Positions 8,080 through 16,001 of a DNA stretch of 64,000 bases are shown here, piece after piece. The position numbers and the translations under genes were made by a program. The notes under the pieces were generated by a model. The model was not told where the DNA came from, did no database searches, and saw only the letters and a program-made list of their open reading frames with translations. Position 1 is the first letter of the stretch. Each line of letters starts with the position of its first letter. This stretch comes from Marinococcus luteus_A (lineage in GTDB: Bacteria; Bacillota; Bacilli; Bacillales; Marinococcaceae), in assembly GCF_034497705.1 (NCBI RefSeq), contig NZ_JAXRUV010000006.1:140708-204707 (forward strand), in the 5' to 3' direction.

Positions 8080-8320
8080 AAAAAGCCCGCCCCCTCGAAA
8101 GGGGCGGGCTCAGCCGCGGTTCCACCCTAGTTTCCATCCCCTGCCCAGGGACGACTCTATCCGGGTAACGGCCGGGGATCCGCCGGCAGATACTGCTGTT
8201 CCCTGCCGAAGCTCCGAGGGGGTAAAAATAAAATGGTTCGTAGAGAACTTCCAGCCGTGGTTCTCTTCTCTGGGACGCCTGTTTTATTTTCATGACCTCA
8301 TCCTTGCATTTTCCTTTTCG
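8080..8320 (-). promoter_or_regulatory. T-box riboswitch controlling thrS (Thr specifier ACC)
   Basis: The core AGGGTGGAACCGCGG (about 8114-8128) is followed by a strong GC-rich terminator, GAGCCCGCCCC...GGGGCGGGCT with a U run (8080-8111). Stem I carries CCAGAGA and GCTGGAAG signatures. The 3' side ends in ACC-CCCTCGGAGC, putting an ACC (Thr) specifier at 8221-8223. Confidence 0.95.
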
Positions 8321-8327
8321 CTATTTC

Positions 8328-8356
8328 AGCATAGCGAAAAGCTTCCTTTCGTGCAA
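8328..8356 (-). promoter_or_regulatory. Sigma-A promoter for thrS
   Basis: Minus-strand TTGCAC (8351-8356), a 17-base spacer and TATGCT (8328-8333) lie directly upstream of the T-box and eight bases after the mqnC stop. Confidence 0.7.
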
Positions 8357-8363
8357 CCTGTAG

Positions 8364-9473
8364 TTAGTTTTGCATTACAAAGTCTTTTTCGCTGTTTTCT
8401 TCTCCCTCAAACACCCGGAGCGTATGATACTTCGTATTACGCTGAGCCGGTGTGTAGCCTGCTTCCCGTATTAAACGAAGAATACGGTTGATATTCACTT
8501 TGTGTGTCGTACCGGCTGAAGAAACAACGTTCTCTTCCATCATGGTACTGCCAAAGTCATTACAGCCGTAGGAAAGGGAGCGTTTCCCGGTTTCTGGTCC
8601 TGCTGTTACCCAGGAGGACTGGAAGTTCGGGATGTTGTCCAGGAACAAGCGTGAAATGGCAACGTTGCGGAGATAGCCTTCCGGTGTAATACGCTCGCCT
8701 TTCATGCTTGTATAGTCCTGCTGGAAGGTCCAGGATATGAAGGCCAAAAAGCAGTTGGATTCGTCCTGGGCTTCACGAATGCGCCACAGATGTTCTGCAC
8801 GTTCTTCGTTGGATTCGCCAAAGCCGATAACCATCGTTGCCGTGCCGTGCATACCGACCTCTTTAGCCATTTTCATGCAGTCGATCCATTGATCGGCCGT
8901 GCATTTCAAGCGGCTGATCCGTTTTCTCGTTTTCTCTGTGAGAATTTCGGCTCCGCCGCCCGGAAGTGAATCCAGACCCGCTTCGTGAAGAGCCGTTAAT
9001 ACCTCTCTCAATGACAGGCCGGAGACCTCCATCATTTTGTACACCTCTGCCGGTGTAAACGAGTGCATCGTCACGTCAGGGAAATGACTTTTAATTTTTT
9101 TGAGCAGGTTTGTATAGTATTCAAATGGGAGATTCGGGTTGGTCCCGCCCTGCATTAAAATTTCGTCTCCTCCGACATCCTGAAGCTCTTTAATCTTCTG
9201 CAGGATCTGGTCATCCGAAAGAAGGTAGCCCTCTTCCGATCCCGGCCGGCGGTAAAATGCACAGAAACGGCAGAAGGTATCGCAGACGTTTGTGTAATTG
9301 ACATTCCGTCCTATGTTAAAGGTAGCGACAGGCTCCGGATGCCAGCGTTTTTTAATTTCATCTGCGGCAGCCCCCATTTTTTCTATTTCATCGCTTTCAT
9401 ACAAGCGCACAGCGTCATCCATTGTCAGTCGTTCTCCGTTTAATGCACGTTCCAGTATTCCATCAATGCTCAT
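8364..9473 (-). CDS. mqnC: Cyclic dehypoxanthinyl futalosine synthase, radical SAM (MqnC)
   Basis: The 369-residue radical SAM enzyme would cyclise dehypoxanthinyl futalosine in the futalosine route to menaquinone. It has the 4Fe-4S motif C-x3-C-x2-C in NVCDTFCRFCAFYRRPG (about residue 60), GLDSLPGGGAEILTEKTRKR, the ISWTFQQDYT region, and LFLDNIPNFQSSWVTAGPE, which match MqnC better than the sister enzyme MqnE. The ATG at 9471-9473 has GGAGG about ten bases upstream; a 39-codon upstream extension lacks support. No other mqn gene is in the window, and B. subtilis uses the isochorismate (men) route, so this is a difference from B. subtilis at an otherwise conserved position between dnaI and thrS. 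Confidence 0.88.
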   Translation of the reverse strand: MSIDGILERALNGERLTMDDAVRLYESDEIEKMGAAADEIKKRWHPEPVATFNIGRNVNYTNVCDTFCRFCAFYRRPGSEEGYLLSDDQILQKIKELQDVGGDEILMQGGTNPNLPFEYYTNLLKKIKSHFPDVTMHSFTPAEVYKMMEVSGLSLREVLTALHEAGLDSLPGGGAEILTEKTRKRISRLKCTADQWIDCMKMAKEVGMHGTATMVIGFGESNEERAEHLWRIREAQDESNCFLAFISWTFQQDYTSMKGERITPEGYLRNVAISRLFLDNIPNFQSSWVTAGPETGKRSLSYGCNDFGSTMMEENVVSSAGTTHKVNINRILRLIREAGYTPAQRNTKYHTLRVFEGEENSEKDFVMQN

Positions 9474-9614
9474 TTGTATACCCTCCAGAAAATTCCTTTG
9501 TGGCGCTCGCATGAAAATACCGCGAATCCAACCCATTTTCTGCATGCTGGGCGCTATCATCATGGTAGCATATTTATTTGTATTATACACTTAGAATGCC
9601 CTCTGCATTTCCAA

Positions 9615-10541
9615 TTATCCCCGGCGGTTCTGTCCGTCCATGAACACTTCTTCTGTGAACGGGCGGATGCGCTCCATAATACGCTTGGCTTTCAGCCGCT
9701 CGTTACCGCCCTTCTGGGAATACGTCAAATGCTCTTCAAGTTCACTGTAATCATAATTGGAGGTATAAACAGTAGGAAGCTTTTCCATCATCCGGTACTG
9801 CAGAATAACCCCTAAAATATCGTCTCTTGTCCAGGCACTCATCGACTCGGCTCCAAGATCGTCGAGTATAAGCACCGGCACGCCTTTGACGCTGTCCACC
9901 TTTTCCCTCACCGTATTATCCGAAAGCGATTCTTTAATTTCACGGAAAAAGTCTGGCACATGTACAATCATTGAGCCGATGTTTCGCTCTGCCAGTTCAT
10001 TCATAATAGCTCCGGCAATATACGTTTTACCGACTCCGAATTTTCCGTACAGGTAAAGTCCCTGTCCGTCTTCTCCGGGAACGGTGGTCGATGCGAAATG
10101 GAGTGCTGCGGTTCCCGCCTTTGCTCTTGATTCATGGTCCATATCTACCTGGTCAAAGGAAGCGTGCAGTATCTCTTTTGGAATGTAATAGCTTTTAATA
10201 AGTGCCTGTCTTTTTTTCTTTTCATCATCGTGTACCTTTAATGAACAGCGGTGATAGGCAACCGTTACTTTTCCTTTGTCTTCCATCAATTCCGGCTGAT
10301 AGCCCTGCATCAGGTTCGGGCAGTTTTCAAGCCCCGGACAGGCATCGCAGTTACTGCGCTCCCTTTTATACTCAAATAAAGCTGCCTTGTTTTTTTCGTA
10401 CTCTTCCGCTGGTATGTGCGGATGACGGCGCTTGAAATCGATAACTCCCGGATAGGCAAATACTTCTTTTTCAAGTCTGGCCATCCGTTCCTTCCAATCC
10501 TTATCCATCCATCTGTTCAACGAGGATCCAATCGAATCCAT
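9615..10541 (-). CDS. dnaI: Primosomal helicase loader DnaI
   Basis: DnaI (308 residues) is the AAA+ loader that places the replicative helicase DnaC on DNA together with DnaB and DnaD. The N-terminal zinc-binding, helicase-interacting domain has Cys residues in NCDACPGLENCPNL (about 85-97). The AAA+ domain shows Walker A YGKFGVGKT (about 165-173) and Walker B PVLILDDLGAES (about 228-239), with an arginine-rich C terminus. The ATG has GGAGG nine bases upstream. It follows dnaB by 18 bases, as in B. subtilis nrdR-dnaB-dnaI. Confidence 0.95.
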   Translation of the reverse strand: MDSIGSSLNRWMDKDWKERMARLEKEVFAYPGVIDFKRRHPHIPAEEYEKNKAALFEYKRERSNCDACPGLENCPNLMQGYQPELMEDKGKVTVAYHRCSLKVHDDEKKKRQALIKSYYIPKEILHASFDQVDMDHESRAKAGTAALHFASTTVPGEDGQGLYLYGKFGVGKTYIAGAIMNELAERNIGSMIVHVPDFFREIKESLSDNTVREKVDSVKGVPVLILDDLGAESMSAWTRDDILGVILQYRMMEKLPTVYTSNYDYSELEEHLTYSQKGGNERLKAKRIMERIRPFTEEVFMDGQNRRG

Positions 10542-10559
10542 CCAGCCGCCTCCTTTCTT

Positions 10560-11963
10560 TTAACGGTTTGCTCTTTCCCGTCGTTCCTTCAGCATTTCTT
10601 CAAAGCGCTCTCTTTCCTTTGAAAGCTGCTTCTCCTGCGTGGAATTTTCACCTTCTGCCGGTGTATTTTCCGCCTGCTCTTCTTTTTCGAGCCACTTAGG
10701 CAGCTTATCGTTTCGGACATAGCCCTGAGACCGCTTATTCGTATAATTGTTCTTAGGCGCCTGGCGTTCCTGGGCCTGCTTGTGTTCTTCTTTTGCGAGC
10801 TTCATAGCATCCTCTACGGTATGTACTTTTTTCCTTGTCCACTGGCCGGCAATTTTATACACAAGCGCTTTGCTTAATTTCATATTATTTTTTTTCATCA
10901 CGTAATCTGTCAACACGTTCACGACTCCCGGGGATAAACGATAGCTGAATAAAAGCTCCTCCACGAGATGGATATCCGACTCGGGCACAGTGGCTCCTTC
11001 GGCCACCGAACGAAGAAACGTCACCGGGGACGTCTGTTCATAAAACTGCTTCATCTGCTCCTGTTCAGACACCGGGCGGCCCTTTGCCGGCGCCGGCTCC
11101 TCACGTTCTGTACGGTTTCCGAGCGCAGGCGGGGCTGCTCCATGCTCCATACGGTAATGATTTTTTGCCTTATTACGCAGATCTTCTATATTTACTTCAT
11201 CGTCTGCTGATAAGGACTCCTGAATCACTTTCCCCATATCAATCGGCGACAGCTGATACACAAAAGCGAGCCGGCGGACGGTCTGCTGCAGCGAAGGTGT
11301 TAACAGCCGGGAGCTGTCGAGAAAGGAAGGAAGCGAAGCTTTTAGCAGCTCCATGTCGAATCCATTCTCTTCAAGCTGCAGGCGCGACGGCTCACTGCCA
11401 CCGACAAATTCTGTCCCTTCATCTGCCGGAGGCGGCTCGGAAGCCATTTCCGAAGCATGCAAAGAAGCAAATACTTCATTGAATGAAGCCGTAATTTCTT
11501 CTGCTCCTTCAGGCACAGCTGAAATGCCAAAACGCTGGCGCAGCTGAATGTATTTGCTTTTCCCAAGGCGGTTATATAAAAATACGCTTAACACATCGTC
11601 CTGAAAAAAAGCCCGCGGCGACATGGGCGGCTGGATATCATAAACAAATGTTTTATCCTGCGAGTGTGTTTCGAGTTCATAAACCCTGAGAAGCCCGATA
11701 CCTTCAAGAAGGCGGCGGGCAGCGTAAATTTCATTTAAAGGCATCTGTAAAAAAGCCATCAGTTCATGATGGGTTGCTTCGGAGCTTTCATAGCAGTCTT
11801 TTTCCAGTTTATTCTGCAGAGTCTGGTAGAGAGCGATCGCTTTGCTTCCGACTAACGGCTGGTAGAGCATAGACATCGTCTTATCCGTGCTCTCGCTGAA
11901 TTCTTTACTTGTGCGAACGTAGTACCCGTCCACCGGTTTTACTTCCATCCAATGCAGACTCAA
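10560..11963 (-). CDS. dnaB: Replication initiation and membrane attachment protein DnaB
   Basis: This Firmicutes DnaB (not the helicase) works with DnaD and DnaI to load the replicative helicase at oriC and at stalled forks. The 467-residue product opens MEVKPVDGYYV..., then MLYQPLVGSKAIALYQTL of the DnaB/DnaD N-terminal winged-helix domain, followed by a variable linker and the DDBH2 region near SDIHLVEELLFSYRLSPGVV and MKKNNMKLSKALVYKIAGQW. I chose TTG at 11961-11963 because AAGGAGGG is seven bases upstream; an ATG seven codons later (WMEVKP) is an alternative, and longer upstream starts overlap nrdR. Confidence 0.92.
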   Translation of the reverse strand: MSLHWMEVKPVDGYYVRTSKEFSESTDKTMSMLYQPLVGSKAIALYQTLQNKLEKDCYESSEATHHELMAFLQMPLNEIYAARRLLEGIGLLRVYELETHSQDKTFVYDIQPPMSPRAFFQDDVLSVFLYNRLGKSKYIQLRQRFGISAVPEGAEEITASFNEVFASLHASEMASEPPPADEGTEFVGGSEPSRLQLEENGFDMELLKASLPSFLDSSRLLTPSLQQTVRRLAFVYQLSPIDMGKVIQESLSADDEVNIEDLRNKAKNHYRMEHGAAPPALGNRTEREEPAPAKGRPVSEQEQMKQFYEQTSPVTFLRSVAEGATVPESDIHLVEELLFSYRLSPGVVNVLTDYVMKKNNMKLSKALVYKIAGQWTRKKVHTVEDAMKLAKEEHKQAQERQAPKNNYTNKRSQGYVRNDKLPKWLEKEEQAENTPAEGENSTQEKQLSKERERFEEMLKERRERANR

Positions 11964-11979
11964 AGCGCCGCCCTCCTTT

Positions 11980-12459
11980 TTATGATTTTGATGAATCTTC
12001 TTTATTTTCTTTATCAATCAGTTCTTTTAATTCATTGATGAATACATTTATATCACGAAACTGCCGGTAAACAGAAGCAAAACGGACATAAGCGATTTCA
12101 TCAATATCCGCGAGCTCTTCCATGACGAGCTCCCCGGCTTCTTCACTTTTCACTTCCGTCCGTCCCTCTTCCCGCAGTTTATTTTCAACTCTCGAAACGA
12201 TGCCCTCGAGCGTTTCCATTGGGATTGGCCGCTTTTCACAGGCCCTGATCAAGCCTCTCAGCATTTTTTCCCGGCTGAATTCCTCCCGGTTCCCATTTTT
12301 TTTCACTACGACAAGCGGCAGTTCCTCCACAATTTCAAATGTGGTAAAGCGATGGTGGCACGTATCACACTGACGCCGGCGCCGGATGGAACGGCCTTCA
12401 TTGCTTGGCCTCGAATCCAATACACGTGTGCCATTGGAGTAGCATACAGGGCATTTCAT
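11980..12459 (-). CDS. nrdR: Transcriptional repressor NrdR
   Basis: NrdR (159 residues) senses ATP/dATP and represses ribonucleotide reductase operons through NrdR boxes. The N-terminal zinc ribbon is MKCPVCYSNGTRVLDSR with CDTCHHRFTTFE, and an ATP-cone domain follows (VVVKKNGNREEFSREKMLRG, residues about 45-60 onward). The ATG at 12457-12459 gives the family start; the in-frame TTG and ATG codons just upstream lie within the ribosome binding site. It heads nrdR-dnaB-dnaI. Confidence 0.96.
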   Translation of the reverse strand: MKCPVCYSNGTRVLDSRPSNEGRSIRRRRQCDTCHHRFTTFEIVEELPLVVVKKNGNREEFSREKMLRGLIRACEKRPIPMETLEGIVSRVENKLREEGRTEVKSEEAGELVMEELADIDEIAYVRFASVYRQFRDINVFINELKELIDKENKEDSSKS

Positions 12460-12578
12460 TATTATCATCTCCAATTTGATGGGCGGTCTCTATTTTTATT
12501 GGTTCTATCATATCACATTCGCTCCTCACGGGAAGATGACAATTTGTGTATTTCTTTGAATCCCTTATACTGCAGGCA

Positions 12579-12618
12579 ATAAAAAACCGTTCAAGCAGCT
12601 ACCTGTGCTTAAACGGTG
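12579..12618 (-). terminator. Terminator after speD
   Basis: On the minus strand ACCGTTTAAGCA...TGCTTGAACGGT is followed by TTTTTTATT. It sits 13 bases after the speD stop. Confidence 0.88.
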
Positions 12619-12630
12619 TTCGTATGCGTA

Positions 12631-13014
12631 TTATAAGGCATTCGCTTCCGGACGCTCTACACGGATAGGCCCTGTGCCACGTGGGATTTCTATTGTTTCT
12701 TCCGCTTCTGCACCGAGTGAACCGGCAATGTATTTAGCAGCCGTGTTCGGATCAATATGATCCCCGCAAGTATACACATCAATGCTGGCATAGCCGTGTT
12801 CCGGAAAGCTGTGAATCGTTAAATGCGATTCCGAAATGATGACTACTCCGCTTACCCCCTGCGGTGCAAATTTATGAAAAATCACTTCTCTTATTTCAGC
12901 GCCTGCTTTTAAAGCGGCGTTTACAAAGATACGTTCGATTGCATTTACATTGTTTAAAGTTTCTTCGTCACAACCCCAAAGCTCGGAAATGACATGGCGC
13001 CCCATTGTTTCCAT
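12631..13014 (-). CDS. speD: S-adenosylmethionine decarboxylase proenzyme
   Basis: SpeD decarboxylates S-adenosylmethionine to supply aminopropyl groups for spermidine synthesis. The 127-residue proenzyme should cleave itself between Glu62 and Ser63 in VVIISESHLTIHSFPEHGYA, turning Ser63 into the pyruvoyl cofactor. The remaining conserved residues (HSFPEHG, DVYTCG) are in place. It begins METMGRHVISELWGCD, nearly identical to B. subtilis SpeD. It lies downstream of gapB but has its own promoter and a structured leader of about 195 bases. Confidence 0.97.
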   Translation of the reverse strand: METMGRHVISELWGCDEETLNNVNAIERIFVNAALKAGAEIREVIFHKFAPQGVSGVVIISESHLTIHSFPEHGYASIDVYTCGDHIDPNTAAKYIAGSLGAEAEETIEIPRGTGPIRVERPEANAL

Positions 13015-13209
13015 GGTACGTTTCCCCCTTTGTTTCTTTTTATTACATCATTGGGTCGCTGTATTTTTATCAGCCCGTCACATTTTAAAGGCTACTCTGG
13101 GGGAAAGTTAGTCCAATTTGGCACTAACCCTTACAGTAACCGCTAGTGTACCTGTACACGCCTGAAAACTGTGCATTTCTGCCGTTAAATTCCAGGGGGC
13201 ACAGGCACG
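13015..13209 (-). promoter_or_regulatory. Structured 5' leader of speD, unassigned RNA
   Basis: Between the promoter and the speD start lie three hairpins: CTGTGC/GCACAG (13169-13204), GTGTAC/GTACAC (13146-13159), and a composite element with outer stem GGTTACT/AGTAGCC (13135-13141 with 13090-13096) around the inner stem GTTAGTGCCAA/TTGGACTAAC (13107-13128). I recognise no known riboswitch. Its position suggests control of speD by SAM or polyamines, which is inference. Confidence 0.5.
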
Positions 13210-13215
13210 AAATTC

Positions 13216-13244
13216 AGTATACGACGTTTATTTGCGATTTGCAA
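13216..13244 (-). promoter_or_regulatory. Sigma-A promoter for speD
   Basis: Minus-strand TTGCAA (13239-13244) and TATACT (13216-13221) are separated by exactly 17 bases. The predicted transcript starts near 13209. Confidence 0.75.
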
Positions 13245-13341
13245 CCAGTTTTCATATGCAGCATCTTTAAAGCTTTAATCCAGGGCTTAAATGCCTGTAT
13301 ATACCCCATACATTCTGTACATAACCCCCATTTAGGATAAA

Positions 13342-13371
13342 CAAAAAAGCGCCCCGCTCAAGGGACGCTTT
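13342..13371 (-). terminator. Terminator after gapB
   Basis: The minus strand reads AAAGCGTCCC-TTGA-GCGGGGCGCTTT and then TTTTG, 16 bases after the gapB stop. It separates gapB from speD. Confidence 0.85.
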
Positions 13372-13387
13372 CCCACATTAACGATTT

Positions 13388-14419
13388 TTAAAACGAAGCA
13401 ACGGAGGAGTACCCAACAGCTGGTTCTCCAACCATTTTTACCAGGTCCACTACCCGGCAGGAGTAGCCCCACTCATTATCGTACCATGCAAGCACTTTAA
13501 CCTGGCGGTCGTTAATGACCATGGTAGAGAGAGCATCTATAATAGATGAATTTTCGTTTCCATTAAAATCTGTTGATACGAGCGGGTCCTCGCAGTAGGA
13601 AATAATGCCTTTTAATTTCTGTTCTGAAGCCGTTTTCAGCGTTTGATTGATTTCTTCCTCTGTGACTGGGCGCTTCATGTCGATGACCATGTCCACAAGC
13701 GATACGTTCGGTGTTGGCACCCGGAGAGCCATACCATTCATTTTTCCCTCCATGGAAGGAATTACCTCTGAAAGAGCTTTAGCTGCTCCGGTAGAAGTTG
13801 GGATAATCGACTGACCGCAGGCTCTCGCCCGACGCAAATCTTTGTGGGGATTATCCATATTGTTCTGGTCATTGGTGTATGCATGAACGGTTGTTATTAA
13901 ACCGCTCTCAATTCCGATATTGTCTTCAAGCACCTTGACGACCGGCGCCAGGCAGTTCGTCGTGCAGGAGGCGTTCGAGATTACATGGTGGCGTTCCGGA
14001 TCGTAGTCTTCTTCGTTTACTCCCATTACGATGGTCGTATCAACTTCTTTGCCAGGAGCAGTCAACACTACTTTTTTCGCTCCGGCTTCTATATGCATTT
14101 CAGCGTCCGGGCCACGGTTGAATTTCCCAGTCGCTTCGACCACAATATCTACACCCAGTTCTTCCCAGGGGAGTTCGAGGGGATTTCGGTTTTGAAGCAG
14201 CCGGATCCGTTTTCCATCCACAATCATTTCGTCTCCTTCGGATTTTACCTCAAGCGGAAACGGACCGTGCACACTATCGTATTTCACTAAATGAGCCAGC
14301 GTTTCAGGAGGATACATGGCATTGATGGCTTTCACTTCAATTTCAGGGTCCATCATTGCCTTTCGAAAAACCATACGCCCAATTCGTCCGAAACCGTTGA
14401 TCGCTATGCTTGTTTTCAT
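13388..14419 (-). CDS. gapB: Glyceraldehyde-3-phosphate dehydrogenase, gluconeogenic (GapB type)
   Basis: The 343-residue product is the anabolic, NADP-preferring glyceraldehyde-3-phosphate dehydrogenase used in gluconeogenesis. It has the Rossmann motif INGFGRIGRMVFRKAM, the catalytic cysteine in SNASCTTNCLAPV (about residue 153), HAYTNDQN and WYDNEWGYSCRVVDLV. GapB identity over GapA is supported by its place next to speD, as in B. subtilis, and by two CcpN-type operators upstream. The cofactor preference is inferred from that assignment. The ATG has AGAGGAGG eight bases upstream. Confidence 0.93.
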   Translation of the reverse strand: MKTSIAINGFGRIGRMVFRKAMMDPEIEVKAINAMYPPETLAHLVKYDSVHGPFPLEVKSEGDEMIVDGKRIRLLQNRNPLELPWEELGVDIVVEATGKFNRGPDAEMHIEAGAKKVVLTAPGKEVDTTIVMGVNEEDYDPERHHVISNASCTTNCLAPVVKVLEDNIGIESGLITTVHAYTNDQNNMDNPHKDLRRARACGQSIIPTSTGAAKALSEVIPSMEGKMNGMALRVPTPNVSLVDMVIDMKRPVTEEEINQTLKTASEQKLKGIISYCEDPLVSTDFNGNENSSIIDALSTMVINDRQVKVLAWYDNEWGYSCRVVDLVKMVGEPAVGYSSVASF

Positions 14420-14440
14420 TTAATATCCTCCTCTGGAAAT

Positions 14441-14451
14441 ATGTTATACTT
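14441..14451 (+). promoter_or_regulatory. CcpN-like operator, promoter-distal copy
   Basis: TATGTTATACT on the plus strand fits the CcpN consensus TRTGHYATAYW at every position. It lies between the gapB -10 region and the gapB start, inverted relative to the second copy. Confidence 0.72.
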
Positions 14452-14472
14452 TTATAAGTAAAATCTAAAAAT

Positions 14473-14483
14473 AGTATAACACA
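14473..14483 (-). promoter_or_regulatory. CcpN-like operator overlapping the gapB -10 box
   Basis: TGTGTTATACT on the minus strand fits TRTGHYATAYW exactly and contains the likely -10 TATACT (a TTGCAA box lies at 14498-14503 with 19-base spacing). CcpN represses gapB in glycolytic conditions in B. subtilis, so both sites make sense together. Confidence 0.75.
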
Positions 14484-14510
14484 TTGATAGCGCATTCTTG
14501 CAACCTATTT

Positions 14511-14550
14511 TTAAAAAAATAACCACTTTCTTTTACGAAAAGTGGTTATT
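14511..14550 (-). terminator. Terminator after coaE
   Basis: The minus strand reads AATAACCACTTTTCGT...AAGTGGTTATT followed by TTTTTT. It closes polA-mutM-coaE. Confidence 0.88.
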
Positions 14551-14559
14551 CAGACATCT

Positions 14560-15153
14560 TTATTTTATTTTCCATTGATGAAGCAGCTCGTTCACCTGGG
14601 TTTTTGTTTCCTTCTCTGTACCCGAATTATCGATCACTGCATCTGCCAGGTCTCTTTTTTCTTCGAGGGGCATTTGCGATTTGATTCTCGCAGCCGCATC
14701 TTCTTCCCCCCGGCCGTCACGCTCCACGAGCCGCTGCTTTTGTGTTGCTTCGTTGACATAAACGACGATAATGCGGTCGACCAGAAAATTTAAATTGTTT
14801 TCGAGCAGAAGCGGAATATCGAGCACGACATGTTCATTTCCTTCACGTACGAGATCATCCCGTTTGCTCATCATGCGCTGCCTGACAGCCGGATGAATAA
14901 TTTGATTAAGCACCTGGCGTTTTTCAGTATCATTAAAAATGACAGAGCCTAATTTTTTTCTGTCAAGCGTTCCATCAAACTGGAGGATTTCCGGACCGAA
15001 GTGCTCAATAATCTGCTCCAGGGCAGGCTCCCCCGGCTCCACCACTTCCCGTGAAATCACATCAGCATCAATCACGGGGAGGCCCTGCTCCCGCAGAGCG
15101 TCTGCCACCAGTGACTTACCGCTTGCTATTCCGCCTGTAAGGCCGATAACCAT
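14560..15153 (-). CDS. coaE: Dephospho-CoA kinase
   Basis: CoaE (197 residues) phosphorylates the 3'-hydroxyl of dephospho-CoA, the last step of coenzyme A synthesis. The P-loop GLTGGIASGKSLVADALR (residues 4-21), the conserved DADVISREVVEPGEPAL, and HPAVRQRM, DIPLLLENN and YVNEATQKQRLVERDG of the lid and base domains are all present. The start lies inside the 3' end of mutM (28-base overlap) with its own AAGGAGG site, so the pair is translationally coupled. Confidence 0.96.
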   Translation of the reverse strand: MVIGLTGGIASGKSLVADALREQGLPVIDADVISREVVEPGEPALEQIIEHFGPEILQFDGTLDRKKLGSVIFNDTEKRQVLNQIIHPAVRQRMMSKRDDLVREGNEHVVLDIPLLLENNLNFLVDRIIVVYVNEATQKQRLVERDGRGEEDAAARIKSQMPLEEKRDLADAVIDNSGTEKETKTQVNELLHQWKIK

Positions 15154-15989
15154 TCCGTCCCCTCCTTCGTCTGGCAGACTGGACAGTAGTGCGTGCCCCG
15201 GCCCGCTACTACAGCCCGCTCAATTTCATGACTGCATACCTTGCAAGGCTCCCCTTTTCTTCCATATACAAACAGATTTAATTGAAAAGCGCCGGCCTGC
15301 CCGTCTCCATTCACATAGGAGCGGACCGTGCTTCCTCCCTGTTTCACTGCTTCTTCAATCACTTCTGCTATCTGCTTTCGAAGAATTTCTATCACAGGCT
15401 TTTCAAGTCCTGCGGCCGGAGCTTCCGGCAAAACACCTGCCCGGAACAGCGCTTCATCCACATAAATGTTTCCAAGCCCCGCAATAATTGATTGGTCGAG
15501 CAGTACCGCCTTAATACTGCGTGAAGTTTTTTGAAACCGGGCGTACAGGTAGTCAGCGGTAAAAGAAGCGTCACGATAAGGCTCCGCCCCGAGCTGGTTC
15601 AGCGGTTTTTCGTTCCACTCCTCTCCGCGGTTAAACACGTGCATCGTGCCGAATTTACGTACGTCACGATAGCGGAGCTCCGTACCGTCGGTGAAATGAA
15701 AGCGCACATGCGTATGTTTATCCGGCCCCCCACCATCACTCCATTCGTAACGTCCTTCCATACGCAAGTGAGAAACAACAGCCAGATCTTCAAGATAAAT
15801 CACTAAAAATTTCCCTTTACGGTGCACGCGTTCAATTGTCTTTCCCCCAAGCATCATTGAAAAGGCTTCATGGTCATCGGGGCGTTTAATAATATTAGGC
15901 CAATATACTTTCACGGTCTCCACCGTTTTTCCAACAGCCGTGTCTTCCAGATTCCGCCGGACCGTTTCAACTTCCGGTAGTTCAGGCAT
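15126..15989 (-). CDS. mutM: Formamidopyrimidine-DNA glycosylase
   Basis: MutM/Fpg (287 residues) removes 8-oxoguanine and formamidopyrimidines and nicks the abasic site by beta,delta-elimination. It starts MPELPEVETVRRNLE, where Pro2 (after Met removal) is the Schiff-base nucleophile and Glu3 the acid. The catalytic lysine lies in VHRKGKFLVIYL (about residue 58), and the helix-two-turn-helix contains IAGLGNIYVDEALFRAGVLP. The C-terminal zinc finger has CKVCSHEIE and HYCPVCQTKEG. It lies between polA (12 bases upstream) and coaE (overlapping). Confidence 0.97.
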   Translation of the reverse strand: MPELPEVETVRRNLEDTAVGKTVETVKVYWPNIIKRPDDHEAFSMMLGGKTIERVHRKGKFLVIYLEDLAVVSHLRMEGRYEWSDGGGPDKHTHVRFHFTDGTELRYRDVRKFGTMHVFNRGEEWNEKPLNQLGAEPYRDASFTADYLYARFQKTSRSIKAVLLDQSIIAGLGNIYVDEALFRAGVLPEAPAAGLEKPVIEILRKQIAEVIEEAVKQGGSTVRSYVNGDGQAGAFQLNLFVYGRKGEPCKVCSHEIERAVVAGRGTHYCPVCQTKEGTEWLSALQAE

Positions 15990-16001
15990 CTTTCTCTCTC
16001 C

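Noticed and set aside
8054..8293. 79-codon open frame upstream of thrS
   Set aside because: It translates the T-box antiterminator and terminator hairpins, so it is a by-product of the leader RNA.
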